Of a stretch of 64,000 nt of DNA, positions 17,497-25,148 are shown one piece after another; the first letter of the stretch is position 1, and every line of letters begins with the position of its first letter. A program made the position numbers and the translations under genes. The DNA comes from an uncultured Planctomycetota bacterium. GTDB taxonomy: Bacteria > Planctomycetota > UBA1135 > GCA-002686595. The stretch lies in the NCBI GenBank assembly GCA_903928115.1, contig CAIYPP010000141.1, positions 1 to 64,000 of the forward strand. The letters are read 5' to 3'. Below the pieces are notes generated by a model. That model had not been told where the DNA came from, ran no database searches, and was given only the letters and a program-made list of their open reading frames with translations.

Positions 17497-18693
17497 ATGG
17501 CGATCCCGCTCTCGTACACGCTGCGCAGCCTGTTCGTCCGCCGCAGCGCCACGCTGCTCACGGTGCTCGGCATCGGCGCCACGGTCGCGATCTTCGCGGG
17601 CGTGCTCGCGCTGCAGCAGGGCTTCGTGACGATGCTCGCCGGCGGCGGTCGCGACGACGTCGCCGTCTTCCTGCGCCCGGGCGCCACGGGCGAGACGGAC
17701 AGCCAGTTCCGCCGCGACCTCGGGCTCAAGCTCATCAAGCAGACGCCCGAGATCGCGCAGGGCGCAAACGGTCCGCTCGCGTCGATGGAGTGCTACTTCG
17801 CGGCGCTCAAGCCGCGCATGGACGGTGGCTCCGTCAACGTGCCGATGCGTGGGGTTCAGCCGACGACGTTCGAGATCCGGACCGGCGAGATCCGCATGGT
17901 CGAGGGCCGGAATTTCACGCCGGGAACCGACGAGGTGATCGTCGGCTCGAAGATCACCGGTCGCATCCAAAACTGCCGCGTCGGCGACGTGCTGCAGCTC
18001 AACACGACCCCGTTCCGCGTGGTGGGTGTGTTCGAGAGCGACGGCGGCGCGGCCAGCGAGGTGTGGGGCGACCTCGATCGCTTCCTCGCGACGCTCGACC
18101 GCTACGGACCCAACCGCGTGATCGCGAAGCTCGTCCCCGGCACGGACGTCGGCGATCCCGACGCCGAGGGAGGCGCGGCGCCGGGCAGCCTCGCGGCGCG
18201 ACTCAAGAACGACACCGAGGTGCCTGCGAAGGTGATGACCGAGAAGCAGTTCCTGCTCTCGCAGACGCGCATGCTCGGTGGAATCCTCAAGAACCTCGGA
18301 CTCGCGTTGGCCTTCGTGATGGGCATCGGCGCGGTTCTGACGGCGATCAACACGATGCTCTCGGCGATCAGCTCGCGCACGAGCGAGATCGGCATCCTGC
18401 TGAGCCTCGGCTACCGACCGGTGCCGATCTTCTTCGCCTTCCTCGCGGAGTCGATCGTGCTGTGCCTCCTCGGTGGCGTCGCAGGCTGCCTGATGGCGCT
18501 GCCCTTCAACGGCATCGAGACGGGCACCATGAACGGCAATACGTTCAGCGAGGTCGCCTTCGCGTTCCGCGTGAACTCCAACGTTCTGATCAGCGCCGTC
18601 ACGTTCTCGCTCGCGCTCGGCGTCCTCGGCGGGCTGTGGCCTGCCGTGCGCGCGTGCCGCATGAAGCCGACCGAGGCCCTGCGCCGCCAGTAA
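17497..18693 (+). CDS. FtsX/MacB-type ABC permease 2
   Basis: The 398-residue second permease has the same plan as its neighbour: N-terminal helix, a periplasmic domain (about 50-265) and three C-terminal helices with the coupling stretch SEIGILLSLGYRPV. It is not a simple duplicate, since the periplasmic parts differ. It closes the four-gene export operon; the cupin gene begins 13 nt later and may be co-transcribed. Confidence 0.88.
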   Translation: MAIPLSYTLRSLFVRRSATLLTVLGIGATVAIFAGVLALQQGFVTMLAGGGRDDVAVFLRPGATGETDSQFRRDLGLKLIKQTPEIAQGANGPLASMECYFAALKPRMDGGSVNVPMRGVQPTTFEIRTGEIRMVEGRNFTPGTDEVIVGSKITGRIQNCRVGDVLQLNTTPFRVVGVFESDGGAASEVWGDLDRFLATLDRYGPNRVIAKLVPGTDVGDPDAEGGAAPGSLAARLKNDTEVPAKVMTEKQFLLSQTRMLGGILKNLGLALAFVMGIGAVLTAINTMLSAISSRTSEIGILLSLGYRPVPIFFAFLAESIVLCLLGGVAGCLMALPFNGIETGTMNGNTFSEVAFAFRVNSNVLISAVTFSLALGVLGGLWPAVRACRMKPTEALRRQ

Positions 18694-18706
18694 ATCGAGA
18701 CTCGAC

Positions 18707-19069
18707 ATGAGCCACTCCCCGATCCACGAGAAGCGCCCTTGGGGCGAGTATCGCGTCCTCGCCGACACGGAAACGTTCAAGCTGAAGCGCATCGACGTGC
18801 TGCCAGGACAGCGCCTGTCCTACCAGCGCCACGAGAAGCGACAAGAGCACTGGATGGTCGTCGAAGGCGCCGCGCGTGTGACGCTCGACGGCCGCGACAT
18901 CGACCTCGTCCCCGGTCAGGCGATCGACATCCCGCGCGGCGCGTGGCACCGCATTGCGTGCACGAGCGCCGTCCCGCTCGTCTTCATCGAGGTGCAGACC
19001 GGAAGCTACTTCGGCGAGGATGACATCGAGCGCCGCTCGGACGACTACGGGCGCGTCGCGTCGAGCTGA
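18707..19069 (+). CDS. type II phosphomannose isomerase-like cupin
   Basis: The 120-residue single-domain cupin resembles the C-terminal isomerase domain of ManC/AlgA, which interconverts mannose-6-phosphate and fructose-6-phosphate. Seen: RPWGEYRVL at the start, metal-ligand candidates H42 and H48 in YQRHEKRQEHWMVVEG, and H81 in DIPRGAWHRI. The nucleotidyltransferase half of ManC is absent. It may act as a free-standing isomerase or a related sugar-phosphate binding protein. It overlaps the convergent Nudix-like gene by 25 bp. Confidence 0.85.
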   Translation: MSHSPIHEKRPWGEYRVLADTETFKLKRIDVLPGQRLSYQRHEKRQEHWMVVEGAARVTLDGRDIDLVPGQAIDIPRGAWHRIACTSAVPLVFIEVQTGSYFGEDDIERRSDDYGRVASS

Positions 19070-19929
19070 CGCGCGAGCGCGAGCAGCCGCAGCGCCGACG
19101 TCGGATGGAGCGGAGTGTGCTCGGGCGCACCCTCCCGCGCGGCCATCGCCCGTAGTGCGTCGGCGTCAGCATCGAGGAACACGAGTCGATCCGCGTCGTG
19201 CGCATCGGACGCCGATCGCGCGAGCGCGGCGAGCTCGCGCGAGTCGAACGCGACGTCGACGCGAGAAAGAAACGCGACGTTGAGAGTTTCCGTCTCGATG
19301 AGCGGAAGGAGGAAGCGCGTTCGGGCGAGCGCACGCGGGACCCCGAGCTCTTCTTGCACGCCGCGCAGCGTCGCGCGAGCGATCATGTCCGGCTCCAAGG
19401 CATCGTCGGCGACCATCTGCTCCTCAAAGGTCGCCGCCCAGTGCGAGGGACGATAGAGCACGTTCGCGGAGCGTCGCATCAGGACGAGCTTGCGGTCGCG
19501 CGTCAGCACGACCCCATGAACTGCGGCGAGTCCGGGCGCGAGCGGACGCCCGCGCAGCGCTGCGTCGAGCAAGACCGGAGCCTGCGTCGGCACGTTGTCC
19601 CTCGCGAGCAGGGCCATGTGAAACCCTCGGCCGAGCTCCCACGTCGTCGGAACGAGTTCGACGTCGAGCCCTCCATCGGCCGCGCGGGAAAACGAGAGCA
19701 CGCGCAGCTTCGGCTCAAGCCCCGGGCCGGTCGCCTGCGGCCCCGCGGCGGCAAGAAAGGCCGCGGCGTGCTCGTCGAGCTCCGGCTCGCGCTCCGCGAG
19801 GCGACACCGCGTACGGCCATCGACGGGGGCACCCAGCGCGACCTCCGCAGCGAGCCCCGCGACGAGCGCCGAGGGCGGACACAGCGCAGAGGCGCGCGCG
19901 AGCGCGGCGAGCTCGGCTCCGCAGCTCAC
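19045..19929 (-). CDS. Nudix-like hydrolase with degenerate Nudix box
   Basis: The 294-residue protein has a C-terminal half resembling a Nudix fold: HGVVLTRDRKLVLMRRS, then ATLRGVQEELGV in the place of the Nudix box. The canonical REUXEEXGU reads RGVQEELGV here: the first box glutamate is glycine, so activity may be altered or lost. The N-terminal half (about 1-130) is unfamiliar. The GTG start overlaps the stop of the kinase gene as GTGA, so the two are probably co-translated. It is therefore the last gene of the redox/sigma/kinase operon. Confidence 0.65.
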   Translation of the reverse strand: MSCGAELAALARASALCPPSALVAGLAAEVALGAPVDGRTRCRLAEREPELDEHAAAFLAAAGPQATGPGLEPKLRVLSFSRAADGGLDVELVPTTWELGRGFHMALLARDNVPTQAPVLLDAALRGRPLAPGLAAVHGVVLTRDRKLVLMRRSANVLYRPSHWAATFEEQMVADDALEPDMIARATLRGVQEELGVPRALARTRFLLPLIETETLNVAFLSRVDVAFDSRELAALARSASDAHDADRLVFLDADADALRAMAAREGAPEHTPLHPTSALRLLALARQLDATRP

Positions 19930-21113
19930 TTCGTGTTCCGCACGATCAAGACCGATCCGACGATCGCGATCAGGATCAGCAAGGGGTTGTCGGAGATCCA
20001 TCCCGTGAACCACAGGAACGACGCGATTCCCAGCGGAATCCAGTTCGACGTGAGCTCCATCCCGTACAGGCGCTTGCGCGGGCTCGGCGCGGGATTGAAG
20101 GCGAACGCGACACGCTGGAAGAGCCCGCCGACGCAGCCGCGGCGCACCTGCGGCGCAGGCGCCGGCGCGCTCGCGATGCCATCGACCTCGGTGCGCACGG
20201 CGCTCGCGCTCTGGTAGCGGAGCGCGGGCTCCTTCGCGAGCGTCTTGAGCACGACCTCGTCGACCTTGACGTTCACTTCGAGCTTCTGCGACGGCAGCGC
20301 GAAGCGCCCGAGCGGCAGCTCGCCCGTGAGCAGCTCGTAGAACACCACGCCGAGCGCGTAGATGTCCGCGCGGTGGTCGACGGTCTCCGGCCGCTCCCAC
20401 TGCTCGGGCGCCATGTAGTGCGGCGTCCCCATCGCCTGCTGCGTGCGCGTGAGCGTGACGTCCGCCTTCCCCGAGCCCAGCAACTTCGCGAGCCCGAAGT
20501 CCGCGATCTTCACGCGTCCGCGGGAGTCGACGAGGATGTTCTCGGGCTTGATGTCGCGGTGCACCACGCCCTCTTCGTGCGCGTACTGCAGCGCCTCGCA
20601 CACCTGCGACACGATGCCGAGCGCGAGCTTCGGCTCGACCTTGCCCGCGCGCACCATCTGGCGCACGTTCACGCCGTCGACGTACTCCATCACGAAGTAG
20701 TAGAGTCCGCCGGCGACGCCGGAGTCGTAGATGTCGACGATGTGCGGATGGTCGAGCTTCGCGAGCGCGCGGCCCTCGCGTGTGAAGCGCTCGGCGAAGG
20801 TCGGGTCCTTCGCGGCGTCCGCAGGGAGCACCTTGATGGCGACGGTGCGCTGCAGACCTTTCTGAACGGCCTTGTAGACAGCGCCCATGCCGCCGCGGCC
20901 GATCAGCTCCAGGATCTCGTACTGCGGGAAGAACGGCGCGAGCTCCTCCGGCGCAGGCGGCGGCGTCGCGGGCTCCTTCTCCCCGGTCACGAACAGCTCC
21001 GGGCCCGAGTCACCTCCGAGTCCGAGCCCGAGGAGGCAGCGTGCGCACGACGCGCCCGCGGCCAGCGCCGCGCCGCATCGGGGACATGTTCCTGCTGTAT
21101 TGCTCTCGCCCAT
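19926..21113 (-). CDS. zinc-ribbon Ser/Thr protein kinase with C-terminal membrane anchor
   Basis: The 395-residue eukaryotic-like kinase begins with a ribbon (CPRC 10-13 and CARC 23-26), then a kinase domain: glycine-rich loop IGRGGMGAV (71-79), K94, HRDIKPEN (185-192), DFG (205-207) and MAPEQW. All catalytic residues are present. The C-terminus holds hydrophobic segments (about 355-392), placing the kinase on the inner face of the membrane. It follows the ECF sigma factor by 54 nt; such sigma-kinase pairs are widespread in planctomycetes, where the kinase may regulate the sigma factor. Targets here are inferred only. Confidence 0.93.
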   Translation of the reverse strand: MGESNTAGTCPRCGAALAAGASCARCLLGLGLGGDSGPELFVTGEKEPATPPPAPEELAPFFPQYEILELIGRGGMGAVYKAVQKGLQRTVAIKVLPADAAKDPTFAERFTREGRALAKLDHPHIVDIYDSGVAGGLYYFVMEYVDGVNVRQMVRAGKVEPKLALGIVSQVCEALQYAHEEGVVHRDIKPENILVDSRGRVKIADFGLAKLLGSGKADVTLTRTQQAMGTPHYMAPEQWERPETVDHRADIYALGVVFYELLTGELPLGRFALPSQKLEVNVKVDEVVLKTLAKEPALRYQSASAVRTEVDGIASAPAPAPQVRRGCVGGLFQRVAFAFNPAPSPRKRLYGMELTSNWIPLGIASFLWFTGWISDNPLLILIAIVGSVLIVRNTK

Positions 21114-21167
21114 TTTCCAAGCGCTACTCGACCGCGCAGGGCCCTCTGAAGCAAGCGACTGCCGGCG

Positions 21168-21926
21168 TTACACGCTTCCGTCGGACTGCGCGGGATTTCC
21201 GAGCGCGGTGATCAAGTTGCGCAGCTCGTCCTCCGGGTCGCCCCCGGGGCCGACGATGTCGGCGAGCTCTTGGCGCAGCGCCTCGCGGAACGCCGCGCGC
21301 ATACGGTGCAGCGCCACCTTGACGGCTCCCTCGCTCATCCCGAGCGCCGCGCCCATCTCAGCGCGCGAGCCTTCCTCATCGGAGGCGACGAGCGCAGGCC
21401 GAAGCGTCTCGAAGAGGCGTGCCTTGCCGCGCCGCTCGTACTCGCCGCGCAGGCGCGCGATCGCGCGGTCGAGCACGGTCAACGCCCAGTTGCGCTCGTA
21501 CTCCATCTCCGGCGTGAGCGGCGACGCCGGCTCACGCGAGAAGCGTTCGTCCGCGTACTCGAAGTCGAGGCTGAGCGTCGCGGCGCCGCCGCCGCGCTTC
21601 TGCGCGTGCTCGCGGTCCCACTCATTCGCGAGGAAGTTCTTCAGCGAGCCGAGCAGAAACGCGCGAAAGCGACCGCGCGCTGGGTCGGCCGCGTTCACGA
21701 CGTTCTTCTCGAGCACGCGCGCGAAGAAAGCCTGCGTCAAGTCGTGCGCGTCGTCCTGCGAGTGGCCGCGCCGCCGCACGTAGGCGTAGAGCGGATACCA
21801 GTAGGTTTCGCACAACTCGGAGAGTGCCGCGCGCGCCTCCGGCGTGCCCGCGCGGCCCGCCGCAGCGATCATGCTCCAGCGTGTCGTCAGGAACGGCGTG
21901 TCCGCGCGTCGTCCGCTCTCGCCCAT
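21168..21926 (-). CDS. ECF-type RNA polymerase sigma factor
   Basis: The 252-residue protein has a sigma region 2 (ETYWYPLYAYVRRRGHSQDD, with the DLTQAFFARVLE helix) and a region 4 helix-turn-helix (RAEMGAALGMSEGAVKVALH). This type, longer than classical ECF factors, is the planctomycete kinase-associated class. It would direct polymerase to a small regulon, probably controlled by the kinase encoded directly downstream. Its start is only 11 nt from the end of the upstream thioredoxin-like gene, so the four genes form one operon. Confidence 0.9.
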   Translation of the reverse strand: MGESGRRADTPFLTTRWSMIAAAGRAGTPEARAALSELCETYWYPLYAYVRRRGHSQDDAHDLTQAFFARVLEKNVVNAADPARGRFRAFLLGSLKNFLANEWDREHAQKRGGGAATLSLDFEYADERFSREPASPLTPEMEYERNWALTVLDRAIARLRGEYERRGKARLFETLRPALVASDEEGSRAEMGAALGMSEGAVKVALHRMRAAFREALRQELADIVGPGGDPEDELRNLITALGNPAQSDGSV

Positions 21927-21937
21927 CGTCGGAGGCG

Positions 21938-23092
21938 CTACTTTCCGGCCTGCGCCTCGGCGAGCAGCTCAAGCACCGCAGCCTCGAGCTCCGCGTCGCG
22001 CACGTCGCGGAAGCGAATCACGCCCTTAGAGTCGAGCACGTAGATCGTCGGCCAGCCGCTGACGTTCCAGGCGCGCGCCCACGGACCTTCCGTGGACTCG
22101 TCGATGGCGTTGCGCCAGGTGATGCCTTGCTCCGCCAAGAGCTTGCGCACCGCGGCGGCGTCACCGTCGCTGTTGATTCCGATCAGGGCGAAGGGCTTGT
22201 CCTTCAAGCGCTCCACGAGCGCCTTTTCGTGCGGCAACATCGCACGGCAGGGGCCTCACCAGAAACCCCAGAAGTCGAGCACCACCACCTTGCCGCGGTA
22301 GTCGCTCACCTTGAACTTCACGCCGTTCTCATCACTTGCCTCGAAGTCGGGCGCGAGCATGCCGACCTGCAAGCGCTCGAGCTCGAAGAGCGCGCGCGTA
22401 GCGACTTCGCCGAACGTTCCGCCCCAGCCCGCGTCGAGGGCCGGGTACTTCGCGATGAGCTCGCGGTAGAGCTCCTTGGCCTTGGCGACGTCCTCGAGCT
22501 GCAGGGTCATGGCCAGAGACAGCGTCGCTGCCGCCTTGACCTTGTCGTGCGGCGACTTGGTGCGCAGGGTGCCGAGCGTCCCTTGGACCAGCGCCGGCGG
22601 AAGCTGCGAGTAAGCGAGCATCGAAGCCAGCTCGGCGAGCTCGGTCCGCTCGAGGTGCTCGGCGAGCAGCGTCGCGATGGCCGCCTCGACGTCGACGTCG
22701 CCGCCGCGGCCGAAGCTCACCACGCGCAGCCAGGCGCGCGCGGCCACCACGCTGCCCTTCGCCTTCCCAGCCAGCGCCGCGAAGCGGGGCGCGAACGACT
22801 TGGACGGATCTTGCGCGTAGAGCTCTTGGACCTTGCGCTCGAGCTCCGCCGCCTCGGACGGCGACGGCTCGCGCTCTCCGAAGGGCGCGTAGAGCTCTCG
22901 GAGCTTGGCGTAGAAGGCCTCTTGGGCCGCCTCGAACTCGCTCTGCAGGGCGTCGAGCTCGGCTTGGAGGGCGGCTTCGTCGCGCGTGGCGAGAGCGGGA
23001 CCGGGCGAAGGGGACGGCGCGCGGACCTCGAAGGGCCCGGCGGCGGGCCCCGACGCGATGAGCGCGAGCAACAGGCTGGGGAGAGGGTGCAA
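21938..23092 (-). CDS. TlpA-like thioredoxin-fold protein, probable selenoprotein (UGPC active site)
   Basis: Read through one TGA, the frame encodes 384 residues. Residues 1-25 resemble a signal peptide, 35-240 form an alpha-helical region, and 243-384 are a TlpA/AhpC-TSA thioredoxin fold: GMLAPDFEASDENG, YRGKVVVLDFWGFW, then U279-G-P-C282, and the cis-proline segment SGWPTIYVLD. The TGA (22256-22258) sits exactly where the first cysteine of CGPC belongs, and coding continues in frame to a normal fold end. A hairpin follows 9 nt later. The TTG start has AAGGAG 5 nt upstream. Alternative: a recent nonsense mutation. The role is likely envelope thiol-disulfide reduction. It is first in the operon with the sigma factor and kinase. 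Confidence 0.75.
22228..22246 (-). promoter_or_regulatory. putative bacterial SECIS hairpin
   Basis: On the minus-strand transcript CGTGCG (22246-22241) pairs with CGCACG (22233-22228) around the 7-nt loop AUGUUGC. The stem begins 9 nt after the UGA, and the loop 16 nt after it, as in known bacterial SECIS elements that lie in the coding sequence just past the Sec codon. The loop has a G third rather than first or second; opening the closing G-C pair would put a G first. Confidence 0.5.
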
Positions 23093-23437
23093 AGCGACTC
23101 CTTGGGAGTGGGGCGCAGGATCGTGGCGCCGAGGCCGAGCTTAGCAGCCCGCGACCGCCAACACCGCGGCCCCGACTTCGTAAGCGCGGTCGCCTCGAGG
23201 GCACCCGCCCCCGCGACCCCGCCAAGGGGGCGCGCGGGCGGTTCGCTTGAGGCGCTCCGCGGCCACGAGTACAAGAGTTGCCCCGTTGAGCGCCCGGTGA
23301 GCTCCCGCTGGCCCCATCCGGGCCGTCGGCGGAGAGCACCGGACGCCCTGCGTCGGCTTCCCTCGGGCTCTCCCGCGGGTCGCGGACTCACGACTCCCCC
23401 ACTTCCTTCCCCCACCCCTTCGCGAGCGAACCCTCCC
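23093..23437. other. divergent intergenic region
   Basis: 345 nt separate the thioredoxin-like operon (minus) from the ABC operon (plus) and must hold both promoters. I find no convincing gene and no clear -35/-10 pair. The Shine-Dalgarno AAGGAG for the TTG start lies at 23098-23103 on the minus strand. Confidence 0.5.
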
Positions 23438-24391
23438 ATGGGCGCGATGATCGAAATCGAGAACCTCCAAAAGAGGTTCGGCTCCATCACGGCCGTCGAC
23501 GGCGTCAGCTTCACCGTCGAGCGCGGCACCGTGCTGGGCTTCCTCGGCCCCAACGGCGCCGGCAAGTCGACCACCATGAAGATGCTGACCGGCTTCCTGC
23601 CCCCCTCGGGCGGGACCGCGCGCATCGGCGGCCACGACATTCAGACCGACGGCCTCGCCGCCAAGAAGCTCGTGGGCTACCTGCCCGAAGGCGCGCCGCT
23701 GTATCCCGACATGACGCCGGAGGCCTTCCTCCTGTTCATCGCCGAGGTGCGCGGGCTCTCGGGTGCGGCCGCGCGCGCGCGCGTCGCCGAGGTGGCCGAG
23801 AAGGTCTCGCTCCAAAAGGTCATGCGCCAGCCGATCGAGACGCTCTCGAAGGGCTTCAAGCGCCGCGTCGGCCTCGCGCAGGCGATCCTCCACGACCCGC
23901 AGGTCTTGGTGCTCGACGAGCCGACCGACGGCCTCGACCCAAACCAGAAGAAGGAAGTGCGCGCCCTGATCCGCTCGATGCAGCAGGACAAGGTGATCAT
24001 CCTCTCGACCCACATCCTCGAAGAGGTCGAGGCGCTGTGCTCGCGCGTGATCATCATCGCGGGCGGCCGCATCGTGGTCGACTGCACGCCCGCCGAGCTC
24101 GCCGCGAAGTCCAAGTGGCACAACGCCGTGCGCATCGAGCTCTCGAGCTCCGAGGCGCGCCGTGTCGAGTCCGCGCTCGCGGACACCTACGGGGGCTCGC
24201 ACGTCGAGACGCTGGCGAGCACTTCGGGCTCGACCACGCTGCTCGTCACGACCCGCGAGCGCCGCGCGATCCTGCCGGAGATCAGCCAGCGCGCGCAGAA
24301 GGAGCAATGGAAGCTCGACGGCCTGCACGTCGAGCACGGCCGCCTCGACGAAGTCTTCCACGAGCTGACCCGCGCGGGAGCGCGCAACTAA
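23438..24391 (+). CDS. GldA-like ABC transporter ATP-binding protein
   Basis: The 317-residue ATPase heads a four-gene operon with a permease, a GldG-family protein and a DUF4340 protein. Walker A GPNGAGKSTT, signature LSKGFKRRVGLAQA, Walker B VLVLDEPTDGLD and the STHILEEVE H-loop are present; the signature LSKGF in place of LSGGQ is normal for this ABC-2 branch. Two starts lie 9 nt apart (23438 and 23447); the first is used here. A long open frame upstream is non-coding. The C-terminal 90 residues are a typical regulatory extension. Confidence 0.93.
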   Translation: MGAMIEIENLQKRFGSITAVDGVSFTVERGTVLGFLGPNGAGKSTTMKMLTGFLPPSGGTARIGGHDIQTDGLAAKKLVGYLPEGAPLYPDMTPEAFLLFIAEVRGLSGAAARARVAEVAEKVSLQKVMRQPIETLSKGFKRRVGLAQAILHDPQVLVLDEPTDGLDPNQKKEVRALIRSMQQDKVIILSTHILEEVEALCSRVIIIAGGRIVVDCTPAELAAKSKWHNAVRIELSSSEARRVESALADTYGGSHVETLASTSGSTTLLVTTRERRAILPEISQRAQKEQWKLDGLHVEHGRLDEVFHELTRAGARN

Positions 24392-24403
24392 GGAGCCCTC
24401 GCC

Positions 24404-25144
24404 ATGCGCAACACCCTTGTCCTCTTCAAGCGCGAGCTCGCGGGCTACTACGCCACGCCGGTCGCCTACGTGTTCATCTGCATCTTCCTGCTGCTCTGCG
24501 GGATCCTGACCTTCTATCTGGGCAACTTCTACGACGCGGGCCAAGCCACGCTCGGCTCGGCGTTCTTCGAGTTCCACCCGATCCTCTACATCGTCCTGAT
24601 CCCCGCGATCGCGATGCGCCTGTGGGCGGAAGAGCGCAAGCAGGGCACGATCGAGCTCCTGATGACGCTGCCGGTCACGCTGCCGCAGCTCGTGCTCTCG
24701 AAGTTCCTCGCGTCGTGGGTCTTCGCCGGCATCGCGCTCGCGCTGACCTTCCCGCTGTGGATCACGGTCAACTACCTCGGCGACCCCGACAACGGCGTGA
24801 TCCTCGCGAGCTATCTCGCGAGCTGGCTCATGGCGGGCGGCTACCTCGCCATGGGCGCGTGCATCTCGGCCGTGACGAAGAACCAAGTCATCGCCTTCGT
24901 GCTCGCCGTGATCGTGTGCCTCCTGTTCCTGATCCCCGGCCTGCCGCAGGTCTCGGAGGCGCTCTCGGGCGTCCTGCCGAGCGAAGCACTGGTCGAGGCG
25001 GTGCGCAGCTTCAGCTTCATGACGCACTTCGGCGCGATCGCGCGCGGCGTGATCGACCTGCGCGACCTCGTGTTCTTCGCGTCGGTGATCGGTGTGTTCC
25101 TGTTCATGAACGCAGTCGTGATCGAACTCAAGAAGGCGGACTAG
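24404..25144 (+). CDS. GldF-like ABC-2 permease
   Basis: The 246-residue protein has about six membrane helices, beginning after LVLFKRELAGYYATPVAYVF, and a central EERKQGTIELLMTLPVTLPQ segment typical of ABC-2 permeases with GldF/NosY character. A clear AAGGAG lies 8 nt upstream of the ATG. It is flanked by its ATPase (12 nt before) and the GldG-type gene (4 nt after). In Bacteroidetes these proteins serve gliding; in planctomycetes the substrate is unknown. Confidence 0.9.
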   Translation: MRNTLVLFKRELAGYYATPVAYVFICIFLLLCGILTFYLGNFYDAGQATLGSAFFEFHPILYIVLIPAIAMRLWAEERKQGTIELLMTLPVTLPQLVLSKFLASWVFAGIALALTFPLWITVNYLGDPDNGVILASYLASWLMAGGYLAMGACISAVTKNQVIAFVLAVIVCLLFLIPGLPQVSEALSGVLPSEALVEAVRSFSFMTHFGAIARGVIDLRDLVFFASVIGVFLFMNAVVIELKKAD

Positions 25145-25148
25145 TCCC

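Noticed and set aside
15175-18792. Minus-strand open frame of about 1200 codons
   Set aside because: It is a high-GC shadow of the export operon; no domain is visible and the plus-strand genes have clear families.
22256-22258. TGA as simple pseudogene mutation
   Set aside because: It hits exactly the redox Cys codon, the frame downstream is intact to the end, and a hairpin follows; yet a mutation is not excluded.
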